Assembly: GCA_044361365.1 (NCBI GenBank)
Contig: JBIKIW010000005.1
Coordinates: forward strand, 1-50,567
DNA: 50,567 nucleotides
Reading direction: 5' to 3'
DNA from: JBIKIW01 sp044361365
GTDB taxonomy: Bacteria > Patescibacteriota > JACMRA01
In this document: piece by piece, positions 16,448 through 24,245 of the stretch
Numbering within the stretch: the first letter of the stretch is position 1
How the letters are laid out: each line of letters opens with the position of its first letter
The notes under the pieces: generated by a model
The model's input: the letters and a program-made list of their open reading frames with translations, nothing else
What the model was told of the DNA's origin: nothing
The model's database searches: none
Program-made: the position numbers and the translations under genes

Positions 16448-17905
16448 CTAAAAATCTCTCAAAAGTCCCAAATACAATGGGTAATTTTTGTCCCAGTCTG
16501 TAACTCCTCGGTAAGTTCCCTCAATCAGCAAAGCCCGCACTCCCACAGCTTCAGACCATACACTTTGATCTCCTGGCACATCACCTTGGCTGTTTACAAT
16601 TTCTGGTCCATCGTAGGTTCCTCTTGGATAACCAGATAGGCTAGAAACCCACGACCACCAAACTTGAGTCTCAGGATTGGAGTCATTCCCGGTAAAAATA
16701 ATTCCGTAGGGCGGCCATTGGTTGTGGTAAATAATCGTGTGAGTAATTTTTTCAGCAAAAGTAAGGTTCATAATCGCTTGAGTTTCTGGTTCAGACCCGG
16801 CATAAGCTCCACAACTAGCACAATTATTCCAAATAACTGGAAAGTTTCGATTTAGATTCACACCTCTTGAATTATACCTAGCGGCAGTGTTATACAAACC
16901 AGTTTGTTTTTGCCGCAAAACCCCATCCACGTTGACTTCTGGGACAATTATCAATTCTTTATTTTGATTGCTAATCTCTCCCAAATTATTGTTCATAAAA
17001 TCAACAAGCATCCACAAACCGCCTGCATGCCACTCTTCACCATGAGTACCTCCCGTTAGCAAAATACTCTTACCTGTTCCTATAGCGTTTCCATAAAAAT
17101 AGCCATAAATCGGTCTATTCTCAATGCTGTAGCCAATAATCTTGGTCTCTGCTGTTTTGGTTTTAAATCTCAGGGCATAATACCAAAACTCCTTTTGAGA
17201 AGAGCAAATTTCACCGGTACAGATACCCAAACCCCGTAGTCCAAAAACATACTCAGTTTTTCTAGATAAACCTACACCACTAGGCGTAATTGTGAGGGTA
17301 GTTCCACTTAAACTTTTGGTAAAAGGGGTTTCGGGGTAAAATTTCAGACTGTCGATAAGTTCTACTGTTGGAACTTCATTAAAAGTCAGCACAATTTGTT
17401 GGTTGGTTGGTATATTTTCCGATCCATTAGCGATATTGCTGCTTACAAAACCTGTTAAAACACCACTTTGCGGCAAAATTGGATTAAAAGCTGGTTGAGT
17501 TTGAGTTATTTTCTCAGAAGGTTTAAGAGTTTCTGGCGGAAAGACAAGATCGATGGTTTTATTTTCTTCAATAATATCACCCGGGTCTTCTTTTTCAGGA
17601 TTACTGTCGAGAATAATATCACCCTCGCCAGGGGTGTCTAAATTTGGAATATCTTGTTGATCTCCTGTTGAATTTTCAAGCAATGAAACACTGCTACCAA
17701 AATCAACTTTTTCAAATTCTGGAACATCTAAATTTGGCTGTTTAGCTTTTATAGAATCAACACTTTTTTGAAATGCAATTTCTAAACCCTCTTGCTTGAT
17801 AATCTCACTCTGAGCAAACAAAATCGGTGATACTAAAAAACTTGAAAGTAATAAGCTTGTTCCAAAAATAACGGAGAAAAAATATTTATTGTGATATGGC
17901 TTCAT
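16448..17905 (-). CDS. Secreted M14 zinc carboxypeptidase with Ig-like domain
   Basis: 485 residues from the chosen ATG. The signal peptide MKPYHNKYFFSVIFGTSLLL continues to a likely cut at ILFA-QSE. A low-complexity acidic region follows, then a Big_5-type Ig-like domain (NGSENIPTNQQIVLTFNEVP to ALRFKT). The catalytic M14 domain has zinc ligands in GGTHGEEWHAGG and IIYHNQ, substrate contacts in RGVNLNRNFP, and catalytic glutamate in LIEGTY. It would trim peptides or peptidoglycan stem peptides outside the cell. A TTG start at 17968 is possible but would put extra residues before the signal peptide. Confidence 0.88.
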   Translation of the reverse strand: MKPYHNKYFFSVIFGTSLLLSSFLVSPILFAQSEIIKQEGLEIAFQKSVDSIKAKQPNLDVPEFEKVDFGSSVSLLENSTGDQQDIPNLDTPGEGDIILDSNPEKEDPGDIIEENKTIDLVFPPETLKPSEKITQTQPAFNPILPQSGVLTGFVSSNIANGSENIPTNQQIVLTFNEVPTVELIDSLKFYPETPFTKSLSGTTLTITPSGVGLSRKTEYVFGLRGLGICTGEICSSQKEFWYYALRFKTKTAETKIIGYSIENRPIYGYFYGNAIGTGKSILLTGGTHGEEWHAGGLWMLVDFMNNNLGEISNQNKELIIVPEVNVDGVLRQKQTGLYNTAARYNSRGVNLNRNFPVIWNNCASCGAYAGSEPETQAIMNLTFAEKITHTIIYHNQWPPYGIIFTGNDSNPETQVWWSWVSSLSGYPRGTYDGPEIVNSQGDVPGDQSVWSEAVGVRALLIEGTYRGVTDWDKNYPLYLGLLRDF

Positions 17906-18080
17906 AAAATAATCTTGCTTTACTTTAGACTTATTTATAAACACTAAGTTTGCAAATAACCAACTCAAAAATTGTTACTTTAATCCTTAACAAGAAAACA
18001 ATTTCGAAAAATTAAACAATCGGTCAACCTCCAAAATCTGCTTTGACTTTTTAAAAATATTGGTTGAATCTTTAGTTCGT

Positions 18081-18869
18081 ATGTCAGAAGTTATCAACTT
18101 TTTTGTTAATCATTACCCACTAGCTATTTTCGAAGTTTTGTGGAAATATATTCTACCTGTAGTATTTTTGTTTTCACTTTTTACACTCACCAAAGGTTTT
18201 GTTTGGAAAAACAACCGCATTCAAAAAAGACTACCTAAACAGAAATTTATTTTGCATGAAGTAAAGTGGTGGGGAGTGAGTATGTTTATAGCTTCACTTG
18301 TAACTTTATTTGGTTCGTTTTTGATTACTAAAGATTACAATAGAGTTTATGATAACATTGGTGATTTTGGTTTACCGTATTTTTTCTTTTCTTTTATTGC
18401 TTTGCTGTTTATCCACGACACTTATTTTTATTGGGTTCATAAATTTATTCACTCCAAAAAGGTTTATCGATACATCCACTCGCTCCACCACCGATCACCT
18501 ACACCTACACCTTTTGACGGATTTGCAGTAACTCCCTACGAGGCTTTAGCTGAATTTTTGTTTTTGCCGATTATTTCTTTTGTACTCCCAATGCATACTA
18601 CTATGTACATCATTTTTGGAGGATTTTATGTGTTTTACAATGCTTATCTACACCTTGGTTATGAGGTTTTACCTAAAAACTGGGTAAATTTACCGATTCT
18701 AAAATATATCAACACTGCTGTTCACCACGACCAACACCACACCACAATTAGATACAATTTTGGATTATATTTTAACATTTGGGATAGACTAATGGGAACT
18801 CTCCACCCGGATTACAACAAGCTTTATGCGGATACAAAAAGTGGGGTGAATTCTGAGGTGAGTTTGTAA
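18081..18869 (+). CDS. Fatty acid hydroxylase / sterol desaturase family protein
   Basis: About 262 residues with four hydrophobic segments and the histidine clusters of the membrane di-iron hydroxylase family: HDTYFYWVHKFIH, HSLHHRSPTP, and AVHHDQHHT, with an additional YLHLGYE histidine. Members hydroxylate acyl chains, sterols or carotenoids using O2. The ATG at 18081 is preferred; an in-frame TTG at 18060 would add seven residues. Together with the desaturase at 10002 it gives this segment two oxygen-dependent lipid-modifying enzymes. The substrate is unknown. Confidence 0.85.
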   Translation: MSEVINFFVNHYPLAIFEVLWKYILPVVFLFSLFTLTKGFVWKNNRIQKRLPKQKFILHEVKWWGVSMFIASLVTLFGSFLITKDYNRVYDNIGDFGLPYFFFSFIALLFIHDTYFYWVHKFIHSKKVYRYIHSLHHRSPTPTPFDGFAVTPYEALAEFLFLPIISFVLPMHTTMYIIFGGFYVFYNAYLHLGYEVLPKNWVNLPILKYINTAVHHDQHHTTIRYNFGLYFNIWDRLMGTLHPDYNKLYADTKSGVNSEVSL

Positions 18870-18915
18870 GAATTTTACTAGACAAGTTTGTATTTATTTT
18901 AAAAGTTAAAGCTAC

Positions 18916-20253
18916 ATGATCAATATTTTACAACAAATAGATCAGCAAAAACAAGAACTAGAAAATCTTCGACCTATCAAACCTGAATATTTAGCCAAAA
19001 TCCGTGAAAAATTTAAACTAGAATATAACTTTTACTCCAATAATTTGGAAGGAAATACCCTAACTTTAGGTGAAACCAGAAGCTTGATTTTACACTCTTA
19101 CAAGGTTACAATTGATAAAAAACTCAAAGATATTGAGGAAATGAAATCTCACCTTGAAGTCTATGATGAAGTTGGATTTTTACAAGATAAAATTCTTACC
19201 AAAGACAAAAAACCACTTGAAATAAGCCAAAACTTGATCAAAAACCTACACAAACAGATCTTTGTGGAAGACGAGAAAAGATCACGGGAAGAAAATGGAA
19301 TTACCAAATATTACACAATTCCAGCTGGCAATTATAAGCTCGAACAAAATCATGTAATCACTCCAACAGGCGAAAAATTTTACTACAGCGAACCTGAAAT
19401 GGTGCCACAAATGATGTCCGATTTGGTCGACTGGTACAACAAAAAACGACTAGAATTGCACCCTGTGGTTTTGGCAGCAATTTTTCATTACAAATTTATC
19501 CGAATCCACCCTTTTGGTGATGGAAATGGAAGAATGGCAAGGTTTTTGATGAATATGATTTTGCAAAGTGGTGACTACAGTTTGGCGGTGGTCAAAAGTG
19601 ATGATAAAAGCAAAGAGAAATATTTACAGTCTCTACAAAAAACCGACCAGAATTTTTTTGATATTCAAACTTGCTTAGAATCTGACCAAATAGAGCTTTT
19701 TGAGGCATTTATAACCGAAGTTTCAGAGCTTGTATTGCACTCCACAGACCTGATGATACGAGGAGCTAAAGGCGAAGATATTACTGAAACCAAAGATTTG
19801 TTAAGGCTATTTGAAATGGAGCTGAAAACTAAAAAAGGAGAAGATTTGGTGAACAACAAAAATTGGCTTTTAGATGAGCAAAATAAATTGAAACTGGAGC
19901 AGAATTATAAACTTTTGGCAGATAATGTGGAAGATTTTGTAAAGATTTTAGGGGAGGAATGCTTTGAGGGTTATGAAAAACTATTACCCTCTGAACATCA
20001 AATACTTGAAGGAGTTCACTGGGAATTTAAAGATAAAAAAACTGGGAATAGGATCTATAAAATTGTGTTGTATTTATTGGTAAAATTTGATAATTCGTAC
20101 TGGAATATTAGTTTAGATTTTCGTAAACATAAGTGGTATGGTGAAAACTTGGGTCAACACGAAAAAACCTACAAATACGGCGAATTTATCAGCGAAAATG
20201 ACATCAAAGAATTTATCGCTTTCCTCATCAAAACCTCCAAAGAATTTTTATAA
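18916..20253 (+). CDS. Fic family protein (probable AMP-transferase)
   Basis: 445 residues. Fic enzymes transfer AMP, or other nucleotide parts, from ATP to a hydroxyl on a target protein. The catalytic loop HPFGDGNGRMAR (198-209) matches HPFx(D/E)GNGRxxR completely, with catalytic His198. An inhibitory-helix motif S41-x-x-x-E45-G46 (SNNLEG) lies at the N terminus, the arrangement of class II self-inhibited Fic proteins. A long C-terminal part (about 260-445) has no Fic motif, contains paired helices and could define the target. It lies 46 bases after the hydroxylase gene. No separate antitoxin gene is adjacent, consistent with the built-in inhibitor. Confidence 0.9.
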   Translation: MINILQQIDQQKQELENLRPIKPEYLAKIREKFKLEYNFYSNNLEGNTLTLGETRSLILHSYKVTIDKKLKDIEEMKSHLEVYDEVGFLQDKILTKDKKPLEISQNLIKNLHKQIFVEDEKRSREENGITKYYTIPAGNYKLEQNHVITPTGEKFYYSEPEMVPQMMSDLVDWYNKKRLELHPVVLAAIFHYKFIRIHPFGDGNGRMARFLMNMILQSGDYSLAVVKSDDKSKEKYLQSLQKTDQNFFDIQTCLESDQIELFEAFITEVSELVLHSTDLMIRGAKGEDITETKDLLRLFEMELKTKKGEDLVNNKNWLLDEQNKLKLEQNYKLLADNVEDFVKILGEECFEGYEKLLPSEHQILEGVHWEFKDKKTGNRIYKIVLYLLVKFDNSYWNISLDFRKHKWYGENLGQHEKTYKYGEFISENDIKEFIAFLIKTSKEFL

Positions 20254-20259
20254 TTCGTT

Positions 20260-20982
20260 CTAAAACTCCTCACTTTTCACTTTCTCCGCTCCACCAATCA
20301 CCATGGCAAATTCTCCCTTAAAATTCAGGTTTAAGTTATCGATTTCAGACACTTTGGTGCGTAAAATAACCTCGTGAAGTTTGCTGATGTCTTTGATGAT
20401 ACAAATTTCTCGCTCCAAAGGTAAATTTTCTTTACACTCCGCCAAAAACTTTTCCATTCGATGAACTGATTCGTACAAAACCACTGGAATTTCGCTTGTT
20501 GCAATTTTTTTCCACTGTTTATTGCGACCTTTTTTGATGGGTAAAAATCCCACAAACCAAAACTCTTTCCACACCAAACCAGAAGCTACGATCGACGGGA
20601 CAAGTGCGTTGCTGCCAGGTAAAACCGTGTATTTTAGCTTTAGTTCTTGAGCAATTTGGATGATTTCAATTCCAGGATCAGAAAGTCCAGGGGTGCCAGC
20701 GTCGCTAACCACACACACAATTTGCTCGTTTTCAGGGTCAGTATTTTGCTGTTCAGTTTTGGCTAAAAGTTCTAACTCCTTGGTGATTTGGGTTTGGTTA
20801 AAATGTTGATTTTTGGTGACTTGAATGTATTTTGCGGTGGTTTTTAGGTCTAAAAGTTGTATCAATTTGCCAGTTTGCCGAGGGTCTTCGGAAATTATAG
20901 TCTGGGCTTTTTCTAAAAGTTTAATGGCTCGAAGGGTGATATCTTCAAGGTTTCCGATTGGGACGGGGACAAAATATAACAC
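20260..20982 (-). CDS. rsmI: 16S rRNA 2'-O-methyltransferase RsmI
   Basis: RsmI methylates the ribose of C1402 in 16S rRNA using S-adenosylmethionine. The 240-residue sequence shows the tetrapyrrole-methylase fold of the family: LYFVPVPIGNLEDITLRAIK at the start, ISEDPRQTGKLIQLL, the VSDAGTPGLSDPG loop, LPGSNALVPSIVASG, and ESVHRMEKFLAE. It ends at about the end of the catalytic domain, so the small C-terminal domain found in E. coli RsmI (about 286 residues) is absent. Convergent with the Fic gene, six bases apart. Confidence 0.93.
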   Translation of the reverse strand: MLYFVPVPIGNLEDITLRAIKLLEKAQTIISEDPRQTGKLIQLLDLKTTAKYIQVTKNQHFNQTQITKELELLAKTEQQNTDPENEQIVCVVSDAGTPGLSDPGIEIIQIAQELKLKYTVLPGSNALVPSIVASGLVWKEFWFVGFLPIKKGRNKQWKKIATSEIPVVLYESVHRMEKFLAECKENLPLEREICIIKDISKLHEVILRTKVSEIDNLNLNFKGEFAMVIGGAEKVKSEEF

Positions 20983-21084
20983 TTTTTTAGCAAGTTTGGT
21001 TTTGTGGTTTTTGGCAAAGGGTGTGTCGAATTAGCAAAAATTACATTATAAACACTATATGTAGTAATTAAAATTTGATTATAG

Positions 21085-21122
21085 CTACTGTAGATAGTAG
21101 TGTGTTTGACAGTTATGTCAAA
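21085..21122 (+). promoter_or_regulatory. Palindromic candidate operator upstream of the 21192 gene
   Basis: A perfect inverted repeat TTTGACA-GTTA-TGTCAAA (21105-21122) lies about 70 bases before the start codon, next to a second, weaker inverted repeat CTACT/AGTAG (21085-21089, 21096-21100). The first half also offers a TTGACA-like -35. Such symmetry in a divergent spacer (rsmI on the other side) suggests a repressor site. No cognate regulator is recognisable. Confidence 0.45.
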
Positions 21123-21191
21123 GTTTATATGGTTTAGGTTGGCTTTAGCGTTGGATTCGAAAACTCACCTACAGTCTATAACATTAACTAT

Positions 21192-22214
21192 ATGCAAATT
21201 TTAACACCGATTTATTTTGATAAGGACTTAATCAAAAATATTTTATCATCAACAGGTACAGGTTGGATACCTATTTATAAAACCACTACAATTGAAGACA
21301 AGACAAGTGAGAAAAAAATTAAATTAGGTGGAGGTTTAGGGGTAGAAATAGGTTTTAATGAATTATTGCAGTTTATAGGAAAAGCAAAAGCAAGTGGAGA
21401 CTTGCAAGGAGATTTTGACACCACAGACTTTTTAAAATATGCAGTAGAAACAAGTTCAGAAAAAGAAAATACTGAATTTGGTGCATTTTATCAAGAACTG
21501 CCGAAACTTAAAGAAAATAAAGCAATTGTCGAAATTAACTTTAAAAATAAAAATGATCTTAAATCTGGTGACTTTGTAGAATTTAACTGTAAGTTTTTGA
21601 AAAACTCTCTTAAAGATACTTTAGAATTTTTATCTGAGGGAATTAATTTATACAATCAAGGATTGGAGCATTATTTGGTTTCCAATATTAAATACGAGGG
21701 CATAGATAATACAATGGATCAAAATCAAATAACCTCAGAAATTATGATAAGAAGTTTAAAAGAGAAAGAGAAATACTTAGATGATAACAAAAGTAAAAAT
21801 CTAAAGTGGGTGCCTATTGTAAAACAAATTATTGATCAAATTTTACCGTTACTTGAAAAAAATGATCTGTTAGAGTTAAGAGCAGAAATAAAAGGGTTGG
21901 GTACTGTTAAAACAATTATTTTAGTAGAAAAAAAATTTATACTTGGGTCACTAAATAAGTTTTATGGAAACGATTTTACTGTAATTGGTAAAGTTGTAAA
22001 ACATGAACAAAGAGGTAATTATTCAGCTTTAGAATCAACTATATTTAGCCAACTCGATGATAATCTTATAGACAAGCTAGAAGAAGGGTTATCTAAATTT
22101 AAAGATGTTTTAAAGCCTTTCAAAGCAGATTCACAGATTGAATCAAGTAAAAGCAATATAAGAATATCAAATGTGGAAATTTTAAAGATTTTACCAATTG
22201 CTATCTATAGTTAA
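21192..22214 (+). CDS. Unknown protein, DUF6414-like
   Basis: 340 residues, no membrane helix or signal peptide. It begins with QILTPIYFDKDLIKNILSST, then a GGGLGVEIGF glycine-rich stretch, and has a lysine/glutamate-rich helical middle and a C-terminal domain with strands (TVKTIILVEKKFILG, FTVIGKVVKHEQRGN). The plan 'YFD - helix - short glycine-rich segment - variable middle - VIGKV strand' reminds me of DUF6414 proteins, which often sit in accessory regions, but this is recollection and not firm. Local composition is more AT-rich and lysine-rich than the rsmI side. It has its own palindromic upstream site and no co-directional neighbour. Confidence 0.5.
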   Translation: MQILTPIYFDKDLIKNILSSTGTGWIPIYKTTTIEDKTSEKKIKLGGGLGVEIGFNELLQFIGKAKASGDLQGDFDTTDFLKYAVETSSEKENTEFGAFYQELPKLKENKAIVEINFKNKNDLKSGDFVEFNCKFLKNSLKDTLEFLSEGINLYNQGLEHYLVSNIKYEGIDNTMDQNQITSEIMIRSLKEKEKYLDDNKSKNLKWVPIVKQIIDQILPLLEKNDLLELRAEIKGLGTVKTIILVEKKFILGSLNKFYGNDFTVIGKVVKHEQRGNYSALESTIFSQLDDNLIDKLEEGLSKFKDVLKPFKADSQIESSKSNIRISNVEILKILPIAIYS

Positions 22215-22282
22215 AATAAATTTTTACACTCTAATCAATCAATTTAACCACTTTTAGTAAAATAAAAACTAGGACTATTTCT

Positions 22283-22315
22283 TTAAAATGGAGGTCAGGA
22301 GACCTCCTCTACAAT
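22283..22315 (-). repeat. Hairpin mini-repeat (family B), copy 1
   Basis: GGAGGTC (22290-22296) pairs perfectly with GACCTCC (22301-22307) around AGGA. Read on the minus strand it has the frame TGTAGAGG - hairpin - CCATTTTA, shared with elements at 30666-30690 and 37599-37628. The inner bases change together so that the stem is kept. Confidence 0.6.
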
Positions 22316-22389
22316 TTATTTTTAAATTTTAATGCCCAAATCCAGAATAATCTTGACCAAATCCGTCTAAAATCTTTGGTTTAAAGGTA

Positions 22390-23286
22390 ATGTCTGATTA
22401 TCAAGTTTTGGCGTCTAAAGTCAAAGAACTAGAAGCTTTTGAAACCAAGCAAAAACACACTTGGTGTTCGGGGTGTGGAAATTTTGGAATTACAGCAGCT
22501 CTTAGGCGGGCTTTGGTTTTGGAAAATATTGCCCCAAAAGATGCTATGATTTGCTACGATGTGGGCTGTAGCGGTAACGAAAGTGACAAAATAAATTCCT
22601 ACACAATTCACGGTCTTCATGGTCGAGTTTTGCCTTTAGCTAGCGGAATTAGCCTTGCAAATTCAAACCTGCAAGTAATAGCTCAAGCGGGCGAGGGGGC
22701 AACTCTTTCAGAAGGAATAAACCATCTTATTCACACCATTCGCAACAACTTCAACATCACCTTTATCTTACACAACAACCAAAATTACGGGCTAACAATC
22801 GGTCAAGCCTCCAGCACCACCAGAGAACATGTAAAAATGTCCGCTTCCCCAGACGGAGTTTTGACTCATGAGCTAAACACTTTAGATCTAGTTTTGGCGT
22901 GCAATCCAACTTTTGTAGCCCGAACTTTTAGTGGAGATATTGATCATATTACCGAGACTATTCAGGCTGGTATGAATCATCAGGGATTTAGCTATATAGA
23001 AGTTTTGCAGGCTTGCCCTACTTTTAATAAAGACACTCCACAAGAATGGTATTGGGATAAAATTCACAAATTAGACCAATCTAATCACGATAAAACCGAC
23101 ATTTGGGCAGCTAGAAAAGTTGCTAGCGAAGATTTTGACAAGCAAATTGCGATTGGAGTATTGTACCAAAATGACACTCAAAAAGACTTTGGTAGCAAGG
23201 TTGTAGCCCGTGAAGGTTATCAAACCAATCTAACTGAGGAAGTTAAAAATTACGATGTAGCAGGGCTTTTGGAGAGGTTTGTGTAG
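22390..23286 (+). CDS. 2-oxoacid:ferredoxin oxidoreductase beta subunit (KorB/PorB-like)
   Basis: A 298-residue thiamine-diphosphate-binding subunit. CoA-dependent oxidative decarboxylation of a 2-oxoacid with ferredoxin as acceptor needs an alpha (and gamma) subunit too. It carries the 4Fe-4S start WCSGCGNFGIT and further cysteines (CYDVGCSGNES), the INHLIHTIRNN stretch and NNQNYGLTIGQASSTT, which closes the ThDP/Mg site. The canonical GDGD of the site reads GEGA here. No alpha-subunit gene is next to it: 176 bases of non-coding DNA precede and a repeat follows. The partner must be elsewhere in the genome or lost. Confidence 0.85.
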   Translation: MSDYQVLASKVKELEAFETKQKHTWCSGCGNFGITAALRRALVLENIAPKDAMICYDVGCSGNESDKINSYTIHGLHGRVLPLASGISLANSNLQVIAQAGEGATLSEGINHLIHTIRNNFNITFILHNNQNYGLTIGQASSTTREHVKMSASPDGVLTHELNTLDLVLACNPTFVARTFSGDIDHITETIQAGMNHQGFSYIEVLQACPTFNKDTPQEWYWDKIHKLDQSNHDKTDIWAARKVASEDFDKQIAIGVLYQNDTQKDFGSKVVAREGYQTNLTEEVKNYDVAGLLERFV

Positions 23287-23352
23287 GGATTAAAGTTGTT
23301 GTATTATACAAATTTCACTATTTATCATTACAGTGTATTAAACGCAAAAATG

Positions 23353-23484
23353 ATTTATATCTATTTCACCAACCACCACAAACATATCCCGGAAGTACTG
23401 CGACTGCCACCCCTTTCAGAAGGGGAATTTCGAGTTTAGTTTCAATTTGAAGTTAGGTTGGTGTTTAGTGAAATGGGTATAAAT
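23353..23484. repeat. Dispersed intergenic repeat (family A), copy 1
   Basis: About 132 bases with imperfect terminal inverted repeats: the left end (ATTTATATCTATTTCACCAA) is nearly the complement of the right end (TTGGTGTTTAGTGAAAT plus GGGTATAAAT). The centre has the hairpin CCCCTT/AAGGGG (about 23411-23426) followed by AATTTCGAGTTTAG. Most of the right two-thirds matches the copy at 30452-30585. It has no coding capacity. The structure is that of a small non-autonomous element or a structured RNA element. Confidence 0.8.
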
Positions 23485-23519
23485 GCACTTTTTGACTTTA
23501 GTTTAGATTCTAAATGTAG

Positions 23520-23548
23520 TTGACATAACCAATCTTTCTTACTAAATT
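23520..23548 (+). promoter_or_regulatory. Promoter of the AbrB/PIN pair
   Basis: TTGACA at 23520-23525 and TAAATT at 23543-23548 are separated by 17 bases, and the antitoxin ATG follows 19 bases downstream. It lies just outside the family A repeat. Confidence 0.6.
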
Positions 23549-23567
23549 TAAAGTATTACTATTTCTT

Positions 23568-23822
23568 ATGTCTGACTCTAATATTATTACTACTCAAAGA
23601 GATAAAAATCAAATTACTTTGCCGAGTTCAGTGGTCAAAAAAATTGGTGCCAAAAAAGGCACAAAATACCGCTTAATTATCAATGAAAAAGGAAATATGG
23701 AGTTTGTGATAATCAAAAACGATATTCGTAAATATATGGGAACTTTAAAAAATGAAAAATCTGCAGTTGAAATAATTCGCCAAGACAGGCAAAAAGACGA
23801 TCAAAAAGCTTTAAGTTGGTAG
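23568..23822 (+). CDS. AbrB-family antitoxin (VapB-like)
   Basis: An 84-residue protein with the swapped-hairpin AbrB/SpoVT DNA-binding pattern: TTQRDKNQITLPSSVVKKIG, then GTKYRLIINEKGNMEFVII. The C-terminal tail (ROUGHLY residues 55-84, acidic and basic, IRQDRQKDDQKALSW) would wrap the toxin. It precedes the PIN toxin gene by four bases, the usual arrangement. It should neutralise the toxin and repress its own promoter. Confidence 0.82.
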   Translation: MSDSNIITTQRDKNQITLPSSVVKKIGAKKGTKYRLIINEKGNMEFVIIKNDIRKYMGTLKNEKSAVEIIRQDRQKDDQKALSW

Positions 23823-23826
23823 AAAT

Positions 23827-24231
23827 ATGAAAGAATATATTGTAGATGCTTGTGTCTTAGTAGGTTTTTTAAAAAATGAAAAATCCGCTTCAATTTTTGT
23901 AGAGTATTTAGATAAAAGTTTTGAAAATCAAGCTCAACTCATAGCCAATTCTGTGAATTTGGGTGAATTTTATTTTTCAGCTTCTAGGTACATGAATTCA
24001 AATATAGTAGATGAGTTTTTGCAGGATTTAGAAATCAAATATTCTCTCAAAATTTACAATCCAACTTATCAAGATTGCCTAGAATCAGCCAAAATAAAAG
24101 CCACTGGTGGAATTGCTTATTTCGATTGTTTCAATTTAGTTGTAGCCAAAAAATACCCTAAGGCTCAAATTCTAACACTCGATAAAGAATACAAAAAGTT
24201 TGAGAATGAGTATAATATCAATTTTTTGTAA
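23827..24231 (+). CDS. PIN-domain ribonuclease toxin (VapC-like)
   Basis: 134 residues with the acidic residues of an active PIN domain: Asp7 (IVDACVL), Glu47 (NLGEFYF), Asp100 (AYFDCFNLVVAK) and Asp119 (ILTLDKEY). PIN toxins cleave specific RNAs, often initiator tRNA or the ribosomal sarcin-ricin loop, in a Mg2+-dependent manner. All four positions are kept, so the toxin is probably active. It is expressed with the AbrB-type antitoxin. Confidence 0.85.
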   Translation: MKEYIVDACVLVGFLKNEKSASIFVEYLDKSFENQAQLIANSVNLGEFYFSASRYMNSNIVDEFLQDLEIKYSLKIYNPTYQDCLESAKIKATGGIAYFDCFNLVVAKKYPKAQILTLDKEYKKFENEYNINFL

Positions 24232-24245
24232 ATTTTTTTATCTTC

